NCBI GenBank assembly: GCA_026388755.1
Contig: JAPLJE010000776.1
Coordinates: forward strand, 1 to 8,571
Reading direction: 5' to 3'
Source of the DNA: Deltaproteobacteria bacterium
GTDB lineage: Bacteria > Desulfobacterota > Desulfobacteria > Desulfobacterales > Desulfatirhabdiaceae
Length of the DNA: 8,571 nt
Positions within the stretch are counted from its first letter, which is position 1, and each line of letters starts with the position of its first letter. The notes below the pieces were generated by a model. The model worked only from the letters and a program-made list of their open reading frames with translations, did no database searches and had not been told where the DNA came from. The translations under genes were made by a program, and so were the position numbers. Shown piece by piece: positions 1 to 5,472 of the stretch.

Positions 1-1
1 T

Positions 2-298
2 CCGGATGGCCTGGGGGTGTCAGGGAAAACAGCTTCTTTTCCAGGGGATAATACCCAATCGCCTGCAGACGTAAAACCAGCACCTTTATCAGTATTAAAC
101 ATCAGCAGCAATCCGTCAAGCGCTCAAGTTTATCTGGACGGATCGTTTAAAGGCAACTCTCCCTTGAAACTCGATCTTCCCAGCGGGAAATACGAAGTAC
201 GGGTGAGCCTCACTGATTATTACGAATATGAGGCACAGGTTCAACTTAAAGACCCAGGCGAATTACCGCTTTTTGTTCGCTTGATCCCTATGAAATGA
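2..298 (+). CDS. PEGA-domain protein, C-terminal end (5' partial)
   Basis: The frame is open from base 2 through the left edge and stops with TGA at 296-298, so this is the tail of a longer gene. A GTG at 17 is the first in-frame start in view but has no visible ribosome binding site and is probably internal. The last ~70 residues form one PEGA domain: a 'SSNPSSAQVYLDG' strand, then G-N-S-P-L, then 'LPSGKYEVRV' and a D-Y-Y-E-Y segment. PEGA domains are small beta-sandwich modules common on surface and periplasmic proteins, often beside TPR or CsgG-like proteins, which is the setting here. The preceding ~25 residues are Pro/Ser/Ala-rich and look like a linker. What the missing N-terminal part encodes cannot be told. 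The domain call is fairly sure; the function is unknown. Confidence 0.8.
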   Translation, partial: PDGLGVSGKTASFPGDNTQSPADVKPAPLSVLNISSNPSSAQVYLDGSFKGNSPLKLDLPSGKYEVRVSLTDYYEYEAQVQLKDPGELPLFVRLIPMK

Positions 299-323
299 TG
301 TATCATGGGCACACACAGACGAA

Positions 324-353
324 TAATGGATTTCACTATTAATGTATTTTTTT
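324..353 (+). terminator. Weak intrinsic terminator candidate after the PEGA gene
   Basis: A 6-bp stem (TAATGG 324-329 with CTATTA 336-341, one G-T pair, 6-base loop) is followed after five bases by seven Ts (347-353). It sits 26 bases after the PEGA stop, where a terminator would be expected. The stem is AT-rich and the T-run is slightly displaced, so it may be inefficient or fortuitous. Confidence 0.3.
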
Positions 354-406
354 ATCCATGTTCTTTTTCGGAATCACGACTCAAGACTGTCGTCAGGAGG
401 TAAAAG

Positions 407-1456
407 ATGCGGCGGATTTCAGTTATCCTCACAGAATGTTTAATTGCTTTATTGCTATCCATGACTGGTGATCACCAATGTGTTGCCGAGATCACTCCGG
501 GGCAGACAGCTCCCGGCTTTTCTCTGAAAGACACCGGAGGGAAAGCTTATGACCTTTCCAGCATGACAACCCATCCAATGGCGATTCTGTACTTCTTTGA
601 TGCAGATTCGCGGCCGAGCCAGGAAGGTCTTCTCAGTCTGGATAAACTGATAAAACGTTTCAAAGGGCAAGAGCTCGTTGTATGGGGGGTTACGACATCC
701 GCGCGGGAATCCACCGTCAGGTTCGTATCTCAAACCAATCCGGTATTTCCGGTTCTCCTTGATCCGGGTAATGTCAGCGATCACTATGCCGCCCGAACGA
801 TTCTACCGACTATTTGTATCCTCGGGCCGGACCGGAAAATCATCGACTATTTCCAGGGCGGAGGAAAAACCTCTGAAATCATGCTGGTAAGGCTTGCTGA
901 AAGAACCCTTCAACAAAAACAAACCCTGGTAGCCAAGGCCATAAGCGATACGGTAATCGAGAAAAACCCCGAAAATATCAATGCCAAAACTGTCAAGGGA
1001 TACGCGGAAATGAAGGAGGGCAACCTGGCAAACGCCGAAAAAATATTCCAGAACGTATCAACGGGGAAAGGCGAAGGGGAGATTCTGGGGAAGGAAGGGC
1101 TGAGCGCCGTTTATGCCAAAAAAGGGGATACGCAAAAAGCCCTGAGAATCGCACAGGAAGTCGAGCAGATGGCTCCGGAGAGATCTTATGCGCATCTGGT
1201 CAAGGCAGACATTCTTTACAGCCAGAAGAAAAACAGCGAAGCTGAGGCTGAATACGGAAAAGCATCGGCAAAAAAAGAGGGGGAAATCTATCAAAAAGCT
1301 GTTGCGCTGAATCAGTTCGGGCGCTTCCAAGCAAATCTGGGCAAATTCGACAAGGCAAGATCACTATATGACCAGGCTGTATCAGTAGACCCCTATTATG
1401 TGGAAGCAACTTCCAAACGCCCTGACCTCCTACCGTCAAGCTCAGAGCCTCGATAA
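407..1456 (+). pseudogene. Broken envelope gene, part 1 of 3: secreted thioredoxin-like domain plus TPRs
   Basis: The start is well supported: ATG 407 follows AGGAGGT (395-401) by five bases, with a small 5-bp hairpin (376-380/389-393) just upstream. Residues 1-27 look like a Sec signal peptide, probably cut after Cys-Val-Ala. Residues ~30-165 resemble the AhpC/TSA-TlpA thioredoxin-like family, with the entry motif 'PGQTAPGFSLKDTGGK' and the cis-Pro loop 'ILPT' (Pro134). The CxxC position reads Asp-Ala-Asp-Ser-Arg-Pro, so no redox cysteines remain and the domain is probably structural or binding only. Residues ~180-330 form about four TPR-like repeats, the last ending 'AVSVDP'. Soon after, the frame drifts into 'KRPDLLPSSSEPR' and stops at 1456, while the natural continuation lies in another frame from about 1425. 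A 349-residue truncated protein could still be made. The reading as the 5' part of one broken gene is inference from domain continuity. Confidence 0.72.
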
Positions 1457-1817
1457 AACCGATACGTTTGCAGCCGTGCTTGCCCAAAAAGCCGAGCAGA
1501 TGCTCGCTCTACAGAAAAATGCCGAAAAACGTAACGAGATCGACCGGCTGGTGAAAGAACTTGCTGAACGATTTCGGCTACAACAAAAAGAAACGCCCAA
1601 ATCGAAAGACTCCTGGACCTCACGCCCCATGATATTGACATTTGTGGATCTTCAGGAAAAAGGCGGTCTTTCCGAAAGAGATGGGTTCTCGACCGTCATT
1701 ACCACCGAACTTGGCGATAAACTCAATGCTTCCGGCAGAATAAAAGTCGTTGAGCGAGTGGTGTTGGATCAACTGCTTTCGGAATTAAATTTAGGGATAT
1801 GCCCAGCAGCACCCTGA
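1398..1817 (+). pseudogene. Broken envelope gene, part 2 of 3: end of TPR, linker and first half of CsgG-like domain
   Basis: The open frame begins at 1398, but true homology starts near 1425 with 'NALTSYRQAQSLDKTD', the second helix of a TPR. This fragment has no ribosome binding site or start of its own. A charged helical linker follows ('KNAEKRNEIDRLVKELAERF'). Then comes the first half of a CsgG/FlgO-like domain: 'RPMILTFVDLQEKGG', a helix ending 'LGDKLNASGRIKVVERVVLDQLLSELNLG'. The same V-V-E-R-x-x-L-x-x-L-x-x-E-x-x-L-G signature occurs in the genes at 2247 and 4971. After 'ELNLG' (to 1796) the frame enters 'ICPAAP' and stops at 1815-1817. In both paralogs the next ~26 residues (S-x-L-x-D-x-x-T/A...R-x-G-R-I-x-G-A) are present; here they are absent from all frames. 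Confidence 0.72.
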
Positions 1818-2230
1818 TGAGTCTCCGGCTCATCGATACGGAAACCACGGCTGTGCCAAAGGTAATCACCCAGGAACTGGATTCTGGGGAAACGCTTTCC
1901 AAAACACTTCATAGCCTGACACGGGAAATCCTCACCACGATTATCCAGAAATATCCGCTTCAAGGATATCTTGTCCAGGCTTCGGACGAAAAAGTTATGC
2001 TCAACCTGGGGACAAAACAGGGGGTGGTGCAAGGCACCCAGTTCGAAGTAATCGAAACGCAGGCGCCCATCGAGTACAAAGGCAAAATACTCCAGGGCTC
2101 CCCCAAGTCAATCGGTCAGATCGAGATTGTCAGCGCGGAACCGGATCTAAGTTATGCAAAGGTCATAAAAAAAGACCGGGCACTGAAACAGGATGATCAG
2201 GTAGTTGAGAAGATGACAACAGCCCCGTAG
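1799..2230 (+). pseudogene. Broken envelope gene, part 3 of 3: end of CsgG-like domain plus FlgT-C-like tail
   Basis: The frame resumes at 1799 with 'MPSSTLMSLRLIDTETT', matching the last core strands of CsgG-like domains ('MRLDLRIVEVETG' in the lipoprotein at 2247). The ATG at 1799 is therefore an internal codon of the ancestral gene, not a start. After a helical segment ('LTREILTTIIQKYP') comes a C-terminal beta-rich module ('KVMLNLGTKQGVVQGTQFEVIE', then 'GQIEIV... YAKVIK... LKQDDQVVE'). This pattern resembles the C-terminal domain of the FlgT family. It ends at TAG 2228-2230, 16 bases before the next gene. Parts 1 and 3 share a frame, so the two lesions together are frame-neutral and only the middle segment is shifted. 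FlgT likeness is by pattern recognition only. Confidence 0.7.
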
Positions 2231-2246
2231 AAGAGGAAAAGAGATC

Positions 2247-2744
2247 ATGAAACAAACCGTGCTCGCTACTGTAATATGTTTTCTCCTATATGGCTGTGCT
2301 GCGGCACCGGTGGCACCGACCGCTGTTTCCTCCGAGAAAAAACAGGTGATAGCCGTCTGGGATCTGGAAGACTTAAGTCCATCGGGAAACACTCAAATGG
2401 ATCTGGGGTATCTTCTTTCCGCCAGGATCATGGAAACCGTTCAGCAAGCGGATGGCTACACGGTGGTAGAAAGGGAGAAACTGGAGATAGCGCTAAGGGA
2501 GCTCAATCTTGGATCATCGTCACTTGCCGATGAATCCACGCAACTGCGCATCGGTCGGATCGCGGGAGCAAGATTGATGATATTCGGTGCTTACCAGGTT
2601 GTAGCCGATCAGATGCGGCTTGATTTGCGAATCGTGGAAGTGGAAACAGGCCGCATCTTAAAAACCGCCGAAAAATCCGCCGGAGGCGGTGATATTTCCG
2701 GATGGCTCAAAGCGGCGGAAACAGCGACAAAAGAGTTGATTTAA
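2247..2744 (+). CDS. Small CsgG/FlgO-like outer-membrane lipoprotein
   Basis: ATG 2247 follows a purine-rich AAGAGGAAAAGAG site and lies 16 bases after the previous stop, so it belongs to the same transcription unit. The N-terminus is a lipoprotein signal: Lys2, a hydrophobic stretch, and lipobox L-Y-G-C with Cys17. Ala at +2 predicts outer-membrane sorting. Residues ~33-145 form a CsgG/FlgO/LpoB-type domain: 'VIAVWDLEDLSPSG', 'LLSARIMETVQQADGYTVVE', 'ELNLGSSSLADESTQLRIGR', 'ARLMIFGAYQ' and 'MRLDLRIVEVETGRIL'. At 165 residues it is much shorter than pore-forming CsgG (about 260-280) and seems to lack its extra C-terminal part, so it is more likely an accessory lipoprotein than a secretion channel. 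It is intact and aligns across the gap seen in the broken upstream gene. The stop lies 20 bases from the stop of the convergent barrel gene, with no clear terminator between. Confidence 0.85.
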   Translation: MKQTVLATVICFLLYGCAAAPVAPTAVSSEKKQVIAVWDLEDLSPSGNTQMDLGYLLSARIMETVQQADGYTVVEREKLEIALRELNLGSSSLADESTQLRIGRIAGARLMIFGAYQVVADQMRLDLRIVEVETGRILKTAEKSAGGGDISGWLKAAETATKELI

Positions 2745-2764
2745 CCATCACACCCGAAGTCGCC

Positions 2765-3880
2765 CTAAAACGTTGCCATCAACATCATGCTGGCGATAAG
2801 CCCGCTGTAAGTTCTGTCATCGGTGTGGTACCAGTTGCGTCCCACGTCCAGAATGTAACCACCGAGGCCGAGTTCTCCCTTCAATATCGGCGTGAACTGC
2901 CTGGCGACGGCGAACGAAAGGGACGCCTTCTTTCTGTCTCCAATGTAATAGGGAGAATCCGATGCATAATCATTTGCCACCATAAAAAGATACGACAATT
3001 GAGACCGAAGGGTGGTTACTTTGGATAAATTATATTTACAGGCCAAATCAGCACTCCACTCATCGCCATAACTTTTACGATCCTCCGTTGTCAAGACTTC
3101 GCCTGTTTGCTGGAATTGGCTCTTTCCCCTGATAATCCCCTGCGCTGTCAGCCTGGCTTCCCAATTGGTCTGGAAGTAATTCAAACCGGTCCCACCCAAG
3201 AAAAACTCGCCTTCTTCGTAATACTCCCTGCCTCCCACTTCATCTTTGCCATAATGGGCAACCTCGCCAAACAAGCGTCCCTGCCACCTGGGTGAAAAGT
3301 AATAGGAAACCTCTCCGGTAAGGTTATAAATGTCACCGGGCTTATAATTCATGGCAGTCTCGCTGTAATCGTATTCTCCTCGCCAGAGATACCCCACGCC
3401 AATGCCGGCTGCAAATTTGTTCCAGACCTTTGCAATGGAAATGGTCGGGTTCACGTTAAACCCTTCTCCGAGCCGGCTGATCGCAACCAGATCCGGGTCC
3501 AGCACCAGCCTCTGCTGCTCTAAATTCAGTTTGGTCTTTCCGGTGGGAAGATTAAAATCAAGCCCAAAGATGATGTCGGCAAAAAACTTATCCACAATCT
3601 CGTATGAAAAATTCGCTTTGGTATCGGTGTTACAGAAAAGAGAATCTTTTGACACGCCGGGTGTTTCCGAAGTGGTATTGGCAAAAGCGGTCAGTATTTT
3701 CGCTGAAAAATTGCTTTGCTCGCCATAGATGGTTACGGGAACGTAAGTCTGACTTCCGCGATCGCCTCCGGTGCTGTCCCACCAGTTGAAATTCAGGCCG
3801 GTCTCGATGTTGACATCGACCGCATAACTTACGTTTACCAACAATAAAATAACCGAGATTATCCAGACTGTCTTTTTCAT
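2765..3880 (-). CDS. Outer-membrane beta-barrel protein
   Basis: The protein is 371 residues from ATG 3880, chosen because AAGGA (3889-3893) lies eight bases upstream and because it opens directly with a classic signal peptide ('MKKTVWIISVILLLVNVSYA', cut before Val-Asp). An upstream in-frame ATG at 3916 overlaps the previous stop (ATGA) and would add 12 residues, but has no ribosome binding site. The mature chain is rich in alternating aromatic/polar beta strands, for example 'WQGRLFGEVAHYGKD' and 'TGLNYFQTNWEARLTAQG'. It ends with hydrophobic alternation and a terminal Phe ('GLIASMMLMATF'), the usual BAM-recognised signature of outer-membrane barrels. No plug, TonB box or substrate motif is visible. 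The 'GLDFNLPTGKTKL' strand recalls uncharacterised transporter-like barrel families. It is the second gene of an operon with the CsgG-like gene upstream, 32 bases apart. Barrel identity is sure; the cargo is unknown. Confidence 0.85.
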   Translation of the reverse strand: MKKTVWIISVILLLVNVSYAVDVNIETGLNFNWWDSTGGDRGSQTYVPVTIYGEQSNFSAKILTAFANTTSETPGVSKDSLFCNTDTKANFSYEIVDKFFADIIFGLDFNLPTGKTKLNLEQQRLVLDPDLVAISRLGEGFNVNPTISIAKVWNKFAAGIGVGYLWRGEYDYSETAMNYKPGDIYNLTGEVSYYFSPRWQGRLFGEVAHYGKDEVGGREYYEEGEFFLGGTGLNYFQTNWEARLTAQGIIRGKSQFQQTGEVLTTEDRKSYGDEWSADLACKYNLSKVTTLRSQLSYLFMVANDYASDSPYYIGDRKKASLSFAVARQFTPILKGELGLGGYILDVGRNWYHTDDRTYSGLIASMMLMATF

Positions 3881-3888
3881 TGCTTTAA

Positions 3889-3893
3889 TCCTT
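3889..3893 (-). promoter_or_regulatory. Ribosome binding site deciding the barrel-protein start
   Basis: On the minus strand AAGGA stands eight bases before ATG 3880. The alternative ATG at 3916 has no purine-rich site, so this site favours 3880, although translational coupling through the ATGA overlap at 3913-3916 remains possible. Confidence 0.6.
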
Positions 3894-3912
3894 TTCGGGA
3901 AAAACGCATTAA

Positions 3913-4971
3913 TCATCGAGCTGCACTACTGCATGGATATTCAGGAGCACCAGGAGTATAACAATAACAAACTCCATTCTGGCATCCGATAGAATTTGGG
4001 TAAGTCTGTCTGCATACAGCCGGATCACATACCGGTGTTGGTGTCGGTATCGGTGGTTGGGGTGTTAGACTCTGACGTTTTTGCACATCCACGGGTGTTC
4101 TTTCCCGACGGGTCACCTCATCCGGGGACAACGAATCTGTCAGCGAAGTCCGATCCCGCAGGGATCGCAGGAAAGACCGAGAATCGGTTGTCCCGCCGAC
4201 CAGCCCAAGATCCTCCAGTTCCTTCAGCGCATCTGCCGCGGGTGTCAGCCCTGGATCGTCTTTCAAAGCCATCCTATAGAAATTTGCGGCCATCTGATAA
4301 TTTTCCTGATCGCTCTCATTAAACCCCTTAAACAGAAAAATCAGTGCATCTAAACTGCGGGTCATTGGTTTTCGCAATTCCGCTTCAGCCTCTTTCGTTT
4401 TGGGGGCTTTCTTCAGATTTTCAAGGATTTCAAATAGAACATCCTTTTCCATTCGAAAGATTTCATCAAGGAGTCCTTTGGTATCTTGAAGGTCTGAAAG
4501 CTTCTCATTACCGGTGTTCAAAATACCCGGATTAATACCAAATTTTTCCAAATCGGCATTATTGAATTTACCGCCGACGACTTGCTCCGCCCCCAATATC
4601 CGCCCAACCCGAGGTGCGGTTTCAGGATCGACCAAACCTGATTTCCCGAGGCCAATCTCTTCCACCAACGCCTGGAGCTTAACGCGCTCCACGAGATGGA
4701 GTCCTTCAACCTTGGCAAGATCGGTTATCAGCATATAGGCAAGCCCTTTTTGCACGGGGTCAAGCGTAGACATACTCGTATTATTGATAAAGTAAAGTAC
4801 GGCAAGGGTACCAGGAGTACTGATGGTACCAAGGGTTTTCTCCTGAGCCACCGCATCCTTGGCCCAGTTTCGCTGCGACTCGGTCACCACCTGACCGGCC
4901 CAAAGCGTACCTGTGATGCATGTCCATATAAGCACGCCCCCAGCCACCATGTACAACAATCTCTTCATCAT
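3913..4971 (-). CDS. Periplasmic CsgG/FlgO-like protein with TPR-like segment and six-cysteine tail
   Basis: The protein has 352 residues from ATG 4971; a TTG at 4977 and an ATG at 4968 are near alternatives, with a G-rich stretch upstream serving any of them imperfectly. Residues 1-25 are a signal peptide (hydrophobic core, 'TLWA' before the cut). Residues ~54-137 are a CsgG/FlgO-like domain: 'GTLAVLYFINNTSM', 'LAYMLITDLAKVEGLHLVER', 'LVEEIGLGKSGLVDPETAPRVGRILGA'. A long helical part follows, including a TPR-like 'YQMAANFYRMALKDDPGL' near 225-243. A Thr/Pro linker near 303-313 then leads to a C-terminal module with six cysteines (315, 320, 330, 335, 337, 347) within 33 residues, spaced C-x4-C-x9-C-x4-C-x-C-x9-C. 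In the oxidising periplasm these probably form disulfides. It is the first gene of the operon with the downstream barrel protein, its stop touching the barrel gene's possible ATG. The domain call is good; the role is unknown. Confidence 0.82.
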   Translation of the reverse strand: MMKRLLYMVAGGVLIWTCITGTLWAGQVVTESQRNWAKDAVAQEKTLGTISTPGTLAVLYFINNTSMSTLDPVQKGLAYMLITDLAKVEGLHLVERVKLQALVEEIGLGKSGLVDPETAPRVGRILGAEQVVGGKFNNADLEKFGINPGILNTGNEKLSDLQDTKGLLDEIFRMEKDVLFEILENLKKAPKTKEAEAELRKPMTRSLDALIFLFKGFNESDQENYQMAANFYRMALKDDPGLTPAADALKELEDLGLVGGTTDSRSFLRSLRDRTSLTDSLSPDEVTRRERTPVDVQKRQSLTPQPPIPTPTPVCDPAVCRQTYPNSIGCQNGVCYCYTPGAPEYPCSSAAR

Positions 4972-5028
4972 CTCCAAAGCCCCCCACCCTCATTTCTGGT
5001 GATTTAATGCAATTTTAAATAAAGTGCC

Positions 5029-5043
5029 ATATCATATTGAATC
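5029..5043 (-). repeat. Left arm of 15-base inverted repeat
   Basis: Read on the minus strand this is GATTCAATATGATAT. It matches the plus-strand arm at 5326-5340 at 14 of 15 bases. It contains TATGAT (5031-5036), one base off a sigma70 -10 box and oriented toward the CsgG/barrel operon 60 bases away. No good -35 box is seen at 16-18 bases. Confidence 0.5.
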
Positions 5044-5112
5044 TCATGAAGATTAAACGTTTATGGCCTTTGAATCCTTATCTCGAAATAAAAAAACACA
5101 AACTGCACTGAA

Positions 5113-5175
5113 GCCCAACAATGGTCTGTAATGGCGGGCGCGCAACGCCTCATGAAACGGTCGAGCAAGTTGGGC
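5113..5175 (+). repeat. Integron attC-like recombination site (single)
   Basis: The 63-base segment starts GCCCAAC (5113-5119), fitting the attC R'' box RYYYAAC and followed by AAT as in many attC sites. It ends GTTGGGC (5169-5175), fitting the R' box GTTRRRY; the two boxes are perfectly complementary. Inside, after unpaired spacers, CTGT (5126-5129) can pair with ACGG (5157-5160) using one G-T pair. ATG with CAT and GGCG with CGCC then extend an imperfect hairpin with unpaired bases, the layout IntI recognises in the folded strand. The length is within the known attC range. No integrase, attI or second attC is in the window, so it is either an orphan site or a look-alike repeat. Confidence 0.45.
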
Positions 5176-5325
5176 TTCCCGCAGTTCACAGGCACGGCCT
5201 CTCGTCTGTGCGGTGTATTCTCTCGAAGGATATGGTTTGCCGTTGCTTGCAAGACTCTATACTCCTTCTTGATCCAAGGCGACCATCCTTCAGATCTGAA
5301 GCTGACTTTAATTTATTTAACAATT

Positions 5326-5340
5326 GATCCAATATGATAT
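5326..5340 (+). repeat. Right arm of 15-base inverted repeat
   Basis: The sequence GATCCAATATGATAT is the mirror of the arm at 5029-5043 with one mismatch. Together they bracket 312 bases containing the attC-like site. Its TATGAT (5333-5338) faces pfaD. No target-site duplication is visible outside the arms. Confidence 0.5.
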
Positions 5341-5351
5341 TTCAGAATCAC

Positions 5352-5379
5352 TTGTCAATTATTTTATTAATGGTATAGA
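5352..5379 (+). promoter_or_regulatory. Candidate sigma70 promoter for pfaD
   Basis: TTGTCA (5352-5357, five of six bases of the -35 consensus) and TATAGA (5374-5379, four of six of the -10) are 16 bases apart in AT-rich DNA. Transcription would start near 5386, after the TTG at 5324 and before ATG 5462. This favours ATG 5462 as the pfaD start with a leader of about 75 bases. Confidence 0.4.
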
Positions 5380-5452
5380 AATAGCAAGGATCGACAATTC
5401 GCAATTAAAAATTACTGCATGGAAAAAATATCCAACCATTATTTGGCCGAAT

Positions 5453-5472
5453 GCATCGATCATGATTGATGC
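5453..5472 (+). promoter_or_regulatory. Hairpin presenting the likely pfaD start codon in its loop
   Basis: GCATCGAT (5453-5460) pairs with ATTGATGC (5465-5472) as an 8-bp stem with one G-U pair. The four-base loop CATG holds ATG 5462-5464. No Shine-Dalgarno sequence lies upstream. In RNA this could expose the start codon or hinder ribosome access; as DNA it is an 18-of-20 palindrome that could bind a dimeric regulator. Confidence 0.4.

Larger units (their letters stand above)
4972..5461. other. Gene-free region between divergent operons
   Basis: These 490 bases separate the minus-strand CsgG/barrel operon from plus-strand pfaD. The flanks (about 5001-5112 and 5300-5460) are AT-rich and the core (about 5113-5290) is clearly more GC-rich. 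Short open frames across the core on both strands (up to 68 codons) lack ribosome binding sites and coding character, and I reject them as genes. Recognisable contents are the attC-like site, an imperfect hairpin just after it (CCG 5179-5181 with CGG 5211-5213, CACAG 5187-5191 with CTGTG 5206-5210), the 15-base inverted repeat, and the pfaD promoter candidate. Bases 5214-5325 show nothing I can name. Confidence 0.7.

Noticed and set aside
1398..1456. Programmed ribosomal frameshift as the explanation for the frame change in the TPR gene
   Set aside because: No convincing slippery heptamer is present, and residues required by the TPR register are missing, which a frameshift cannot explain.
2745..2764. 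Bidirectional terminator between the convergent lipoprotein and barrel genes
   Set aside because: The 20-base gap shows no stem or T-run on either strand.
4807..4830. Repeated GGTACC palindromes 18 bases apart
   Set aside because: They lie inside the signal-to-domain linker of the CsgG-like gene and encode ordinary Gly-Thr codons; probably coincidence.
5061..5337. Short open frames (63-68 codons) on both strands over the intergenic core
   Set aside because: They run through the attC-like hairpin, have no ribosome binding sites, and their translations show no domain or signal peptide.
5324..5461. 46-residue N-terminal extension of PfaD from TTG 5324
   Set aside because: No ribosome site, AT-rich composition, overlaps a plausible promoter, and makes the protein longer than the family norm; kept only as an alternative start.
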